This document shows, piece after piece, positions 24,296-32,986 of a stretch of DNA of 64,000 bases. The position numbers and the translations under genes were made by a program. The DNA is taken from assembly GCA_934464585.1 (NCBI GenBank), contig CAKSJY010000001.1:1-64000 (forward strand), given 5' to 3'. The notes beneath the pieces were generated by a model. The model ran no database searches and was not told the DNA's origin. It saw only the letters and a list, made by a program, of their open reading frames with translations. The first letter of the stretch is position 1; each line of letters opens with the position of its first letter. The stretch comes from an uncultured Eubacteriales bacterium (GTDB taxonomy: Bacteria; Bacillota; Clostridia; Oscillospirales; Acutalibacteraceae).

Positions 24296-24811
24296 ATGAC
24301 AGATAAACATAAGTATTTTCGCTTTCTTGCATACTCAATAGAAGTTTTAGCATTTTTCATCATACAACAAACTCCAAGACTTATGCCTGAAATCTTTGGA
24401 GAAAAACCTATGTTGCTATTGCCTATTCTTGTTACAATAGCGATATTTGAAAATGAGATTGTCGGTTTGTTTTTTGGACTTGGGATAGGAATATTGGCTG
24501 ATATAGGGCTTTGGAGTATAATCGGATTCTATAGTATTATATTTACAATCGTTGGCTTTTTTATAGGGATATTAGTAGTGAATTTTATTCACACAAATCT
24601 ACTTACCACAATAATTGTTTCATTTGTAGTAATAGTAATAACTTATGGTTTTTATTTTCTTTTGGCATATGTTTTGAAATTTTATGATGCGCCTATGTAT
24701 GTTTTAATACATCATTTTATTTCAAGAATGTTATATACATGGGCAATGACACCTATTTTCTATTTCTTTAATAAAGCAATTGCTGTTCAAATAAGGAAGG
24801 CAGAAGAATAA
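24296..24811 (+). CDS. mreD: rod-shape-determining protein MreD
   Basis: The 171-residue hydrophobic protein has about five to six membrane helices and the MreD-like pattern of FFGLGIGILADIG (about 60-72). It acts with MreC and the RodA-PBP2 synthase. GGAGGGG precedes the ATG. The assignment leans on position between mreC and PBP2 as well as on topology, because MreD is poorly conserved. Confidence 0.87.
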   Translation: MTDKHKYFRFLAYSIEVLAFFIIQQTPRLMPEIFGEKPMLLLPILVTIAIFENEIVGLFFGLGIGILADIGLWSIIGFYSIIFTIVGFFIGILVVNFIHTNLLTTIIVSFVVIVITYGFYFLLAYVLKFYDAPMYVLIHHFISRMLYTWAMTPIFYFFNKAIAVQIRKAEE

Positions 24812-24829
24812 CCTAAGGAGGTGACTAAT

Positions 24830-26833
24830 GTGGAAGAAAAAAAGATGAATATAAGATGGTTTATTATCTTGGGAGTAGCTGTGGTATTTATGCTTGTGTT
24901 TGTACAAAGGCTTGTCGATTGGCAAATTATAAACGGAGAATATTATAAAGAAAAAGCTATATCAAGCAGCAGCTATATTGTAAATACAGATGCCAAAAGG
25001 GGAGAAATCCTAGATGTAAACGGTCAAGGTTTGGCCATTAATGAAACAGGATATAAAATAGTATTTGATCGTCTTTATATGAAAGAGGATACTGAAAATG
25101 ATATTATACTAAAATTAATAGAGATTTTAGGAGCTAAGGGAGAAAAGTGGATAGACGAGCTTCCTATATATATTACAGAAAGCGGAACATACGAGTTTGT
25201 AAGCGATAAAGACGATGAAGTTGCTGCAATGAAAAAAGTTCTTAAACTAAACACATATGCAACTGCACAAAACTGTATGACACAGATGATAGAGGATTTT
25301 TCATGTAAGGATTATTCTCAAGAAGATCAACGAAATATATGTAGCGTGAGATATAATATGACCCTAAAGGGGTATTATCAATACATGACAAAGCCCTATA
25401 CATTTGCTGATAATATTAGCCAAGAAACAGTATCTATAGTATCGGAGTTAACGCAGTCTTCGATGAGAGGCGTTGAAATACAGGGTTCTACAATCAGAAA
25501 ATATGTTCAGGGTACACTTGCTCCACATATAGTCGGCCTAATAGGTAAGCTTACACAGGAAGAATACGAAGAACTTAAAGATACCTATAGCCTTGATGAT
25601 ACTATTGGCAAAAGTGGTATTGAGGCAGCCATGGAAGACTATCTAAAGGGTGAATCTGGCAGAAAGGTTGTCGAGGCAAACGAGAATGGTTCGATTGTTA
25701 ATTCGGAGGAGACTAAAAATGCTGATCCTGGGGATACTGTATATTTGACTATAGATTCTGATATACAGAGTGCAGCAAATAAGTCTTTGGCTGAAAATGT
25801 TGAAGGAGCTAAGAAGTATAGTGCCAGAGACTGTAAGTCTGGGGCAGTTGTAGTTTTAAATGTAAAGGACTTTTCTATTTTGGCAGCGTCGACATATCCG
25901 ACTTATGATCAACAGAAATATATCGATGATAACGATTACTATAATCAGATAGTAACGGACCTTACCTATACCCCACTTGTAAACAGAGCCTTTACAGGCG
26001 CATTTACACCGGGATCGATATACAAACCGGTTGTGGCTTGTGCGGCCCTTGAGGAGAATGTAATAGGTGAAAATGAGACAATAAATTGTTCAGGTGCATA
26101 TACGTACTATAAAAGCTCTGGCTTTGTAATAAAGTGTATGGGTGTTCATGGTAATACCGCAGTTAGGAATGCACTCTCAAAATCGTGCAACGTATTTTTT
26201 GCAGAAACAGGCAGACGTGTTGGTATAGAAACACTTGATTTATATGCGAAGCGTTTTGGCTTGGGAATAAAAACAGGTGTTGAAGTATATGAAAGTAAAG
26301 GCGTACTTGCCGGACCTGAATATAGTAAAGAAATGGGTGGCGTGTGGTATGACGGTAATACATCGCAAGCAGCAATCGGACAATCGGATAATATGTTTAC
26401 ACCGATTCAGCTTGCCACATATACAGGTATTATCGCCAACGGAGGCAATAGGTATAGAACTCACGTTGTTAGAAAAATAACGGATTATACAAGAAAAAAT
26501 TTAGTAATGCAAAATGATCCTGAAAACCCAGAACTTATTGAAAATGTTGGAATATCAGAAAAAAATCTAAATATCGTAAGAGAAGGTATGAGAGCTGTTG
26601 TGACTTCGGGAACAGCCAGCGATTTTAATTCATATCCTGTAAAAATAGCAGCTAAAACTGGTACAGCTGAAAACGTAGGTTCAGACCATACAACATTTAT
26701 TTGCTATGCTCCGTATGAAAAACCTGAGATAGCAATATCGGTTGTTATTGAACATGGTTCGGCGGGAAAATGGTCAAAGAATGTTGCCAGGGATATTTTG
26801 AATGCGTACTTTGCAAAGTATACTGAAAGGTAA
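24830..26833 (+). CDS. class B penicillin-binding protein PBP2 (elongation transpeptidase)
   Basis: About 667 residues. One N-terminal membrane anchor (about 8-28), PBP dimerisation/pedestal region with KRGEILDVNGQGLAINE, then the transpeptidase: active-site Ser396 in FTPGSIYKP, S-K-S-C-N motif (about 446) and KTGTAENVG (Lys609). It cross-links peptidoglycan during elongation, with RodA as its usual partner; no rodA follows here. I chose the GTG at 24830 because AGGAGGTG lies before it; the earlier GTG is part of that site. The gene ends the mreBCD unit before a new promoter. Confidence 0.92.
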   Translation: MEEKKMNIRWFIILGVAVVFMLVFVQRLVDWQIINGEYYKEKAISSSSYIVNTDAKRGEILDVNGQGLAINETGYKIVFDRLYMKEDTENDIILKLIEILGAKGEKWIDELPIYITESGTYEFVSDKDDEVAAMKKVLKLNTYATAQNCMTQMIEDFSCKDYSQEDQRNICSVRYNMTLKGYYQYMTKPYTFADNISQETVSIVSELTQSSMRGVEIQGSTIRKYVQGTLAPHIVGLIGKLTQEEYEELKDTYSLDDTIGKSGIEAAMEDYLKGESGRKVVEANENGSIVNSEETKNADPGDTVYLTIDSDIQSAANKSLAENVEGAKKYSARDCKSGAVVVLNVKDFSILAASTYPTYDQQKYIDDNDYYNQIVTDLTYTPLVNRAFTGAFTPGSIYKPVVACAALEENVIGENETINCSGAYTYYKSSGFVIKCMGVHGNTAVRNALSKSCNVFFAETGRRVGIETLDLYAKRFGLGIKTGVEVYESKGVLAGPEYSKEMGGVWYDGNTSQAAIGQSDNMFTPIQLATYTGIIANGGNRYRTHVVRKITDYTRKNLVMQNDPENPELIENVGISEKNLNIVREGMRAVVTSGTASDFNSYPVKIAAKTGTAENVGSDHTTFICYAPYEKPEIAISVVIEHGSAGKWSKNVARDILNAYFAKYTER

Positions 26834-26906
26834 AAATAACTAAAATAAAAAGGATAATTAACGAAAATATTATTATGATAAGGAAAAAAAACAGTGCAAA
26901 AATACT

Positions 26907-26935
26907 TTGACTATTTTTGTCTGTTATGATAATAT
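26907..26935 (+). promoter_or_regulatory. sigma-A-type promoter of minD
   Basis: TTGACT (26907-26912), 17-nt spacer, TAATAT (26930-26935), about 20 nt before the GTAAT leader and minD. Confidence 0.75.
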
Positions 26936-26956
26936 AGTATAAGAGGTAATACTATA

Positions 26957-27703
26957 ATGGGAAATGTTACAATGATTGCGTCAGGTAAGGGCGGAGTTGG
27001 TAAGTCAACTTTAACCGCGTGTTTAGGATTTGATATTGCAAGCTTTGGAAAAAGGACATTACTTATTGATATGGATTCCGGTCTTGCAAGTTTAGAGCAT
27101 ATGCTAGGTATAAGTCAAAAATTAGTATATGATATTTCAGATATTGTAAATGGCAATTGCACAATTATGAAAGCTATTTATAAATGTGAATTTCAGGATA
27201 ATCTGTTTTTACTTCCAGCACCAAGAAAATTCGAAGACGATTTATCTCCGGAGATTTTTAGTAAACTAGTTTCTATCTTAGCAAAATATTACGATAGTAT
27301 ATTAATAGATTGTCCGGCAGGCGTTGGTAATGGCTTTTTAGCTGCAATGGAATGTGCAGATAATGCCCTTTTGGTGGCAACTCCTAATCCAATAAGTGTG
27401 GCTAATGTAAAAAAAGCAAGTGGCATTTTATCGGAAAATGGTGTTGGAGAGTTAAGGCTTGTAATTAATAGATTCGACAAGAAACTCTTTAAAAAAAGTC
27501 ACATTTATAATGACTTAGATCAAGTTATAGATAAAGCAGGTGTAAGACTCATTGCGATAATCCCTGAAGATAGTTATTCAGCACTTTCTTTATCAGGCGG
27601 AGATATGCCGAGTGAAAGTTCATCTATGATGAAAGCAATACACAGACTTTCAGAAAGATTAGAAGGAAGAAAGGTTCCTCTTCCCTCGCTAAGAAAATTA
27701 TAA
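26957..27703 (+). CDS. minD: MinD-like ParA/MinD ATPase
   Basis: The 248-residue P-loop ATPase has the deviant Walker A GKGGVGKST (about 10-18), Walker A' DMDSGLASLEHMLG (about 39-52) and Walker B ILIDCPAGVGNGFLAAM (about 115-131). MinD recruits the division inhibitor MinC to the membrane and is moved or anchored by MinE or DivIVA. The C-terminus (RLSERLEGRKVPLPSLRKL) is only weakly like the membrane-targeting helix of classical MinD. minC and minE, normally adjacent in clostridial mre-min loci, are absent. It may thus be a MinD-like protein with another job. Confidence 0.8.
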   Translation: MGNVTMIASGKGGVGKSTLTACLGFDIASFGKRTLLIDMDSGLASLEHMLGISQKLVYDISDIVNGNCTIMKAIYKCEFQDNLFLLPAPRKFEDDLSPEIFSKLVSILAKYYDSILIDCPAGVGNGFLAAMECADNALLVATPNPISVANVKKASGILSENGVGELRLVINRFDKKLFKKSHIYNDLDQVIDKAGVRLIAIIPEDSYSALSLSGGDMPSESSSMMKAIHRLSERLEGRKVPLPSLRKL

Positions 27704-27724
27704 AAGATATTGGGAGGAATTATA

Positions 27725-28129
27725 ATGAATATTGCTTTAATTGCTAATGATAGTAAAAAGGAACTTATGATACAGTTTTGTATTGCTTATTGTGGCATTT
27801 TAAGTAGGCATAATTTGTGTGCGACAGGTACAACTGGGAAAATGGTAGGCGAAACTACAGGTCTTAAGATTGCAAGATTTATGTCCGGCAATCAAGGAGG
27901 AATGCAACAAATAGCTTCAAGAATTGCCTGCAATGAAGTTGACATGCTTTTATATTTTAGAGATCCTTTAAATACAGACCAATCTAATGAAGATGACTTG
28001 AATTTGTTAAGGCTTTGTGATATGCACAGTATTCCGCTTGCAACCAATATGGCAACAGGTGAAGTTCTAATCCATGGGCTGGAAAGAGGAGACCTTGCTT
28101 GGAGAGATATTATTAATCCGAGAATATAG
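27725..28129 (+). CDS. methylglyoxal-synthase-family protein, catalytic residues replaced
   Basis: The 134-residue protein has the length and fold pattern of MgsA, with the phosphate-binding CATGTTGKM (32-40), FRDPLN (78-83) and IPLATNMATGEVL (103-115). But positions known to be catalytic in E. coli MgsA (His19, Asp71, His98) are Asn8, Met60 and Ser87 here; SGPxGGDQQ reads SGNQGGMQQ (54-62). So it should not convert DHAP to methylglyoxal; it may bind a phosphorylated ligand as a regulator (inference). The ATG at 27725 has GGGAGG before it. It follows minD by 21 bp, where true mgsA often sits in Clostridia. Confidence 0.8.
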   Translation: MNIALIANDSKKELMIQFCIAYCGILSRHNLCATGTTGKMVGETTGLKIARFMSGNQGGMQQIASRIACNEVDMLLYFRDPLNTDQSNEDDLNLLRLCDMHSIPLATNMATGEVLIHGLERGDLAWRDIINPRI

Positions 28130-28173
28130 AACTGATTTCAGTTTTAAGTTTATACATAAATTATAAAATGGTT

Positions 28174-28209
28174 TTTCCGCCCGTATTTAAAAGGGGCGGA
28201 AATTTTTTC
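28174..28209 (+). terminator. terminator after the mgsA-like gene
   Basis: Nine-bp GC-rich stem (28174-28182 with 28194-28202) followed by T6. Confidence 0.88.
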
Positions 28210-28236
28210 TGTAAATACAATAATGGAGGTTAATTA

Positions 28237-29556
28237 ATGGCGTTAATTACTAAGGCGATAAAGGGAACATCAGATATCCTTCCGAAAGATAGCTACAAAA
28301 TAAATTTTTTAGAAGATATAATTGAAAAGGAAGTAGCATTATACGGATTTAAGGAAATAAGGACTCCGGTTTTTGAACATACCGAACTTTTTTTAAGGTC
28401 AGTAGGCGAGACTACTGATGTAGTGCAAAAGGAAATGTATACATTTAATGATAAAGGTGGAAGATCAATAACTTTGCGTCCGGAAGGTACAGCAGGTGCA
28501 GTAAGAGCTATGGTTGAACATTCAGCCTATAATGATGGACTTCCGCTAAAGGCATATTATTTTACATCATGTTATAGATATGAAAAACCACAAGCCGGAA
28601 GATACAGAGAATTTCATCAATTTGGTTTGGAAGTGTTTGGAGCAGCGAACCCAGTTGCAGATGCTGAGCTTATTAGTGTGGCTGATGCGATTTTTGAAAG
28701 AATCGGTCTTAAAAACATTTCATTGCAGATAAATTCTATAGGTTGTCCTGAATGCAGAAAAAAATATAATCAGGCAATTAAGGAATACTTTGAAAGCAGA
28801 AAATCAGAACTTTGCGATACATGTATAGGAAGACTTGAAAGAAATCCTATGAGGATTTTAGATTGCAAAAATCCTGATTGTAAAAAAATATCGGATAGTG
28901 CACCGATTATTTTAGATTATTTATGTGATGAATGTAGAGAGCATTTTGAGAAGGTAAAGGCTTATCTTGATACGATAAATATAAAATATACAGTAAACCC
29001 GAAAATGGTTAGAGGCCTAGACTATTATACAAGGACAGTGTTTGAATTTGTCTCTGATGATATAGGTGCGCAAGGCTCAGTTTGCGGTGGAGGGAGATAC
29101 GATGGACTTGTGAAAGAAATTGGCGGTCCTGATATGCCATCATTAGGCTTTGGTATCGGTATGGAGAGGCTTATGCTTTTGGTAGAAAATCAAAAGGTGG
29201 ATATACCGACACCTGAAACATGTGATCTATACATAGCACCGATAGGAAAAAAAGCAGAACTAAAGGCTTTTGAACTTTTAAGAGAGATTAGGCAAACAGG
29301 ACTTATATGTGAAACTGATCTTGTAGGAAAAAGTATTAAAGCACAAATGAAATATGCTAATAAGATAGGAGCGAAATTTAGCGTAGTTATTGGAGATGAA
29401 GAGATAGAAAAAGGTTTTGCCCTTGTTAAGGACATGGACTCTTCAGAAACTAGTGAGATAAGTTTGGGAGAAAACTTTTCGGCAGAGTTTTTCGCACTTC
29501 ATATAGAAAAAACATTAGGTAGCAGAAATTTAAATAAGGTTTTTAATATCGACTAA
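28237..29556 (+). CDS. hisS: histidyl-tRNA synthetase
   Basis: This 439-residue class II synthetase charges tRNA-His. Visible motifs: N-terminal KGTSDILP, motif 1 region YGFKEIRTPVFEHTELFLRS, motif 2 CYRYEKPQAGRYREFHQFG, histidine motif GLDYYTRTVFEF (about 262-273), motif 3 GFGIGMERLMLL (about 305-316), and the C-terminal anticodon domain. A Cys-rich insertion (CPECRKK; CDTCIGR; CKNPDCKK) is present, as in other bacterial HisRS. GGAGGT before the ATG. Followed at 22 bp by aspS, the frequent hisS-aspS pair. Confidence 0.96.
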   Translation: MALITKAIKGTSDILPKDSYKINFLEDIIEKEVALYGFKEIRTPVFEHTELFLRSVGETTDVVQKEMYTFNDKGGRSITLRPEGTAGAVRAMVEHSAYNDGLPLKAYYFTSCYRYEKPQAGRYREFHQFGLEVFGAANPVADAELISVADAIFERIGLKNISLQINSIGCPECRKKYNQAIKEYFESRKSELCDTCIGRLERNPMRILDCKNPDCKKISDSAPIILDYLCDECREHFEKVKAYLDTINIKYTVNPKMVRGLDYYTRTVFEFVSDDIGAQGSVCGGGRYDGLVKEIGGPDMPSLGFGIGMERLMLLVENQKVDIPTPETCDLYIAPIGKKAELKAFELLREIRQTGLICETDLVGKSIKAQMKYANKIGAKFSVVIGDEEIEKGFALVKDMDSSETSEISLGENFSAEFFALHIEKTLGSRNLNKVFNID

Positions 29557-29578
29557 AAACTAAAAGGAGAATAAGATT

Positions 29579-31354
29579 ATGCGTTTAAAGCGTACAAGTT
29601 ATTGCGGAACATTTAGTACTAAAGATATAGGAAAAGAAGTAATAGTAAGCGGATGGGTCCAAAGGCAAAGGGACTTGGGCCAACTTATATTTATAGACTT
29701 GAGGGACAAAACAGGGATTGTTCAATTAGCTTTTGATGATAAAACAGATAGAGAAATATTTGAAAAGGCATTTAATCTAAGATCAGAATATGTTATTTCT
29801 GCGAAAGGAATTGTAAGGGAGAGAAGCTCCAAGAATTTCGAGATACCAACCGGTGAAATAGAAATTGATATAAATGATTTAGAGGTGCTTTCTAAATCTG
29901 AAACTACTCCGTTTGAAATTATAAAAGACTGTAATGCTAAAGAAGATTTAAGATTAAAGTATAGATACTTAGATTTAAGAAGACCTGATGTACAAGAAAA
30001 AATTATCGCACGTCATAAAATCGTTAAGGTTGCAAGAGATTATTTTGACAATAACGATTTCATTGAAATAGAGACTCCGGTGCTTATAAAATCAACTCCA
30101 GAAGGAGCAAGAGACTATTTGGTCCCTTCAAGAGTATTTCCGGGGGAATTCTTTGCACTACCACAATCCCCACAATTATATAAACAACTTACAATGCTTG
30201 CAGGTTTTGATCGCTATATGCAGATTGCTAAGTGCTTTAGGGATGAAGACTTAAGAGCGGACAGGCAACCGGAATTTACTCAGATTGACTTTGAAATGTC
30301 ATTTGTTGAGCAAGATGATGTCATGGCGATAGCAGAAGGCTTTATGAAAAAAGTATATAAGGAAGTATTAGATATTGATCTTGAAGATACATTTAAACGT
30401 ATGACATATAAAGAGGCGATGACTCGCTTTGGTTCAGATAAGCCGGACTTAAGATTTGGTCTTGAGCTTGTTGATATTACAGATGAGCTTAAAAATACAG
30501 GTTTTAAGGTATTCTCCTCTGCGATAAATGCGGGAGGCTCGGTACGAGCTATTAATGCAAAATCAGCAGCTTCAAAAATTGGTAGAAAAGAAATAGATAA
30601 GCTTTCTTTATGGATTAAGGACTATGGTGCAAAGGGCTTGGCTTATACTAAGATTAATGATGACGGAACATCGACATCATCATTTGAAAAGTTCTTGTCA
30701 CAAGAAGAAATTACAGCGATAAGAGGTAAATTAGGTGCTGAAAACGGCGACTTAATATTTGTAGTTGCAAGCGATGAAAATGATGTTGTGTTCGATAGCT
30801 TGGGAGCACTTCGTTGCAATTTAGCTGAGAGATTAGATTTAATAGACACATCTAAGCCATCTTTGCTTTGGGTTACAGACTTTCCATTGTTTGAATATGA
30901 CAAGGAAGAAAACCGTTATGTTTCGAAACATCACCCATTTACACATCCTTGCAATGAAGACATTGAAAAGTTGGAAACAGATCCTCACAGTGTAAACTCT
31001 ATTGCATATGATTTGGTGTTAAACGGTAACGAAGTAGGCGGTGGATCAATAAGAATTAGTGATCCTGTTTTACAAGAAAAAATGTTTAAAGCTTTGGGAT
31101 TTTCAGAAGAAGAGGCTCAAAAGCGTTTCGGATTTTTAATTGATGCCTTTAAATATGGAGCACCGCCACATGGTGGAATGGCATTTGGACTTGATAGACT
31201 AGTTATGCTTATGCTTAATTGCAAGAGTATAAGGGAAGTTATAGCTTTCCCGAAGGTTGCAAGTTCTGCAGAGCTTATGGTCGAATCTCCGGCCAAGGTT
31301 GATCCAAAGCAATTAGAAGAACTTTCAATTGCAATACGAGGCAATCAAGAATAA
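29579..31354 (+). CDS. aspS: aspartyl-tRNA synthetase (bacterial type)
   Basis: The 591-residue synthetase has the N-terminal OB-fold (VSGWVQRQRDLGQLIFIDLR, residues about 24-43) and class II motif 2 FRDEDLRADRQPEFTQID. It also has the GAD insertion domain typical of bacterial AspRS and motif 3 FGLDRLVMLM near the C-terminus. Length is normal. Whether it is discriminating or also charges tRNA-Asn depends on gatCAB, not seen here. AAGGAGA before the ATG. Confidence 0.96.
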   Translation: MRLKRTSYCGTFSTKDIGKEVIVSGWVQRQRDLGQLIFIDLRDKTGIVQLAFDDKTDREIFEKAFNLRSEYVISAKGIVRERSSKNFEIPTGEIEIDINDLEVLSKSETTPFEIIKDCNAKEDLRLKYRYLDLRRPDVQEKIIARHKIVKVARDYFDNNDFIEIETPVLIKSTPEGARDYLVPSRVFPGEFFALPQSPQLYKQLTMLAGFDRYMQIAKCFRDEDLRADRQPEFTQIDFEMSFVEQDDVMAIAEGFMKKVYKEVLDIDLEDTFKRMTYKEAMTRFGSDKPDLRFGLELVDITDELKNTGFKVFSSAINAGGSVRAINAKSAASKIGRKEIDKLSLWIKDYGAKGLAYTKINDDGTSTSSFEKFLSQEEITAIRGKLGAENGDLIFVVASDENDVVFDSLGALRCNLAERLDLIDTSKPSLLWVTDFPLFEYDKEENRYVSKHHPFTHPCNEDIEKLETDPHSVNSIAYDLVLNGNEVGGGSIRISDPVLQEKMFKALGFSEEEAQKRFGFLIDAFKYGAPPHGGMAFGLDRLVMLMLNCKSIREVIAFPKVASSAELMVESPAKVDPKQLEELSIAIRGNQE

Positions 31355-31372
31355 TTTTTAGAGGTGAAAAGT

Positions 31373-32008
31373 GTGGATAATAAGGAGTTAGCTAAACTTG
31401 CAGTTGAGGCCCTAAAAAAGGAGTATCCTGAGGCATTGTGTTCACTTGAATATACAGATCCATTTCAGCTTTTGGTTGCCACTAGGTTGGCAGCACAGTG
31501 TACAGACGCAAGAGTAAATATGGTTACTCCGGCACTTTTTGCGAGATTTAAGACACCAAAGGATTTTGCAGAAGCTGAAGTTTCTGAGGTAGAGGAATAT
31601 ATAAAATCATGTGGGTTTTATAGGGCTAAGGCGAAAGATATTGTCCTTATGTCGCAAAAACTTATAGAGGATTTTGACAGTAAGGTACCCGATACAATGG
31701 ATGAGCTTTTAAGCCTTAGGGGAGTTGGACGAAAGACAGCTAATCTTATCTTGGGAGATATATTTAAAAAGCCTGCTGTTGTAGTAGATACGCACTGTAT
31801 TAGAATTACAGGCAGGTTAGGTTTTCATAAAATAAAGGATGCTACCAAAATAGAAAAAATTTTAAGGGATGCGATCGACCCAAACGAGTCTAATAATTTT
31901 TGTCATAGACTGGTTCTTCATGGCAGAGCTGTATGCAAGGCACAAAAACCAAATTGTGAAATTTGTGTAATGAAATCATTTTGTGAATTTTATAGAAATA
32001 ATAGATAA
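31373..32008 (+). CDS. nth: endonuclease III (DNA glycosylase/AP lyase)
   Basis: About 211 residues. The helix-hairpin-helix LRGVGRKTANLIL holds the catalytic Lys, followed by VVVDTHCIRITGRLG with the catalytic Asp. The C-terminal iron-sulfur loop CKAQKPNCEICVMKSFC has the C-x6-C-x2-C-x5-C spacing. It removes oxidised pyrimidines in base excision repair. The GTG at 31373 is preferred because AGAGGTG lies just before it; the earlier GTG is part of that site. It ends the hisS-aspS-nth unit. Confidence 0.95.
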   Translation: MDNKELAKLAVEALKKEYPEALCSLEYTDPFQLLVATRLAAQCTDARVNMVTPALFARFKTPKDFAEAEVSEVEEYIKSCGFYRAKAKDIVLMSQKLIEDFDSKVPDTMDELLSLRGVGRKTANLILGDIFKKPAVVVDTHCIRITGRLGFHKIKDATKIEKILRDAIDPNESNNFCHRLVLHGRAVCKAQKPNCEICVMKSFCEFYRNNR

Positions 32009-32012
32009 AACT

Positions 32013-32057
32013 ATTGCCCGAAGTGTTCGGATGAACACCGCGGGCAATTACTTTTTG
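32013..32057 (+). terminator. terminator after nth
   Basis: Eight-bp outer stem (32013-32020 with 32041-32048) and inner GTGTTC/GAACAC stem, then T5 at 32052-32056. Confidence 0.85.
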
Positions 32058-32161
32058 TAAGCAGTTATAATATCAGTGAAGCTTAAAATATGGTTGTTTT
32101 GCAGGCCTCAAACATTGATATTATTTTAGTAAATACGTCCTTCTGTAAACCTCAGATTACT

Positions 32162-32374
32162 TTATTCATATGGCTTTATGATATCGGTTCTACCGAGGAT
32201 GTAGTCAGTAGAAGTGTTGTAAAAGTCGGCAAGTTTTAATAAAATTTGTGTGGGGATGTCAACATCCCCACGTTCATAGTTACTGTATATTCGTTGGCTG
32301 CAATTAAGGATTTTTGCAAGTTGAACTTGAGTCAAATCTTTATCTTCTCGTAAGCTTCTAATTCTAGGATACAT
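32162..32374 (-). CDS. XRE-family helix-turn-helix regulator
   Basis: The 70-residue protein is a single HTH domain: LREDKDLTQVQLAKILNCSQ (about 8-27), then IYSNYERGDVDIPTQILLKL and STDYILGRTD, the classic Cro/CI-type pattern. There is no effector domain. TGAGGTGATAAG precedes its ATG, and the same 12 bases, mirrored, precede the divergent gene. A perfect palindrome in the shared 91-bp gap is the probable operator. Confidence 0.9.
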   Translation of the reverse strand: MYPRIRSLREDKDLTQVQLAKILNCSQRIYSNYERGDVDIPTQILLKLADFYNTSTDYILGRTDIIKPYE

Positions 32375-32417
32375 CTTATCACCTCAAAAAAATTATAAAG
32401 TAGAGGAGAGAAGCCAA

Positions 32418-32446
32418 TTGATTTTTAGCGAGAAAATCGCTAAAAT
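32418..32446 (+). promoter_or_regulatory. promoter with overlapping XRE operator palindrome
   Basis: Plus-strand TTGATT (32418-32423), 17-nt spacer, TAAAAT (32441-32446). The perfect inverted repeat TTTTAGCGA (32423-32431) / TCGCTAAAA (32437-32445) fills the spacer and touches the -10 box. A repressor bound there would block RNA polymerase, so it is a candidate operator of the adjacent XRE regulator. Confidence 0.7.
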
Positions 32447-32465
32447 ATAATATGAGGTGATAAGA

Positions 32466-32714
32466 ATGGATTTATACAAGGAGCTTCTTTTGAAAATTTT
32501 GGAGGGAGAAAGGGTAGAGGTAACATTTCCAAATCTAAAGATTAATCCGGAATATATTATTCAAATAGAGTGCTATACTGCGGTTGTAGCGATTAGTGCT
32601 ATTGTTGCTAATAATGCAATGAATGATAAGGAAAAGATTAATGAAATAAAAAAGACCATAGCTTCTTTAAAAAACTATGGTCTGAATATCGGCGTTGCAG
32701 ATAGTTGGGATTAA
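32466..32714 (+). CDS. unknown 82-residue protein, divergent from XRE regulator
   Basis: I do not recognise this protein. It starts MDLYKELLLKILEGERVEVT, has a hydrophobic alanine/valine-rich middle (CYTAVVAISAIVANNAMN, about 33-50) and a lysine-rich helical end. It is probably a small alpha-helical cytosolic protein. ATG behind TGAGGTGATAAG. It ends two bases before the convergent chorismate mutase stop. Its promoter carries the palindrome discussed for the XRE regulator, so it is a likely regulated partner. Confidence 0.6.
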   Translation: MDLYKELLLKILEGERVEVTFPNLKINPEYIIQIECYTAVVAISAIVANNAMNDKEKINEIKKTIASLKNYGLNIGVADSWD

Positions 32715-32716
32715 GT

Positions 32717-32986
32717 TTATATATTGTTGCTCATTAGTTTAGCTTGTATCTTTTTGCTTATATCCATAATATTTTGAAAAAATTCGGCAGCTTCATCATT
32801 GAATTTTGGGGTTTCAGCGCTTATACGCCTAATAATTTCGGTTTCTCTTTCTTTGTTAAAGATAGGGAGGCCGTTTTCCCTTTTTATTTCAGCAATGTTT
32901 GTTACTAAATTCATACGACGAATAAATAACTTTAAGAGTTCTTTGTCGACTTTATCAATTTCGTCTCTTAGATTAGTTAAATTCAT
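32717..32986 (-). CDS. chorismate mutase, AroQ class
   Basis: The 89-residue all-helical protein has LRDEIDKVDKELLKLFIRRM (about 6-25), then VTNIAEIKRENGLPIFNKER and a C-terminal helix, the AroQ pattern with active-site Arg/Lys/Glu. It converts chorismate to prephenate for Phe and Tyr. No prephenate dehydratase or dehydrogenase domain is fused. Its ATG overlaps the aroC stop (ATGA), so it is the last gene of the shikimate cluster and translationally coupled. Confidence 0.92.
   Translation of the reverse strand: MNLTNLRDEIDKVDKELLKLFIRRMNLVTNIAEIKRENGLPIFNKERETEIIRRISAETPKFNDEAAEFFQNIMDISKKIQAKLMSNNI

Noticed and set aside
28130..28236. T-box leader before hisS-aspS, and similarly before proS (40344-40449)
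   Set aside because: Gaps are too short and lack the T-box consensus; only a terminator (hisS) and a plain promoter (proS) are visible.
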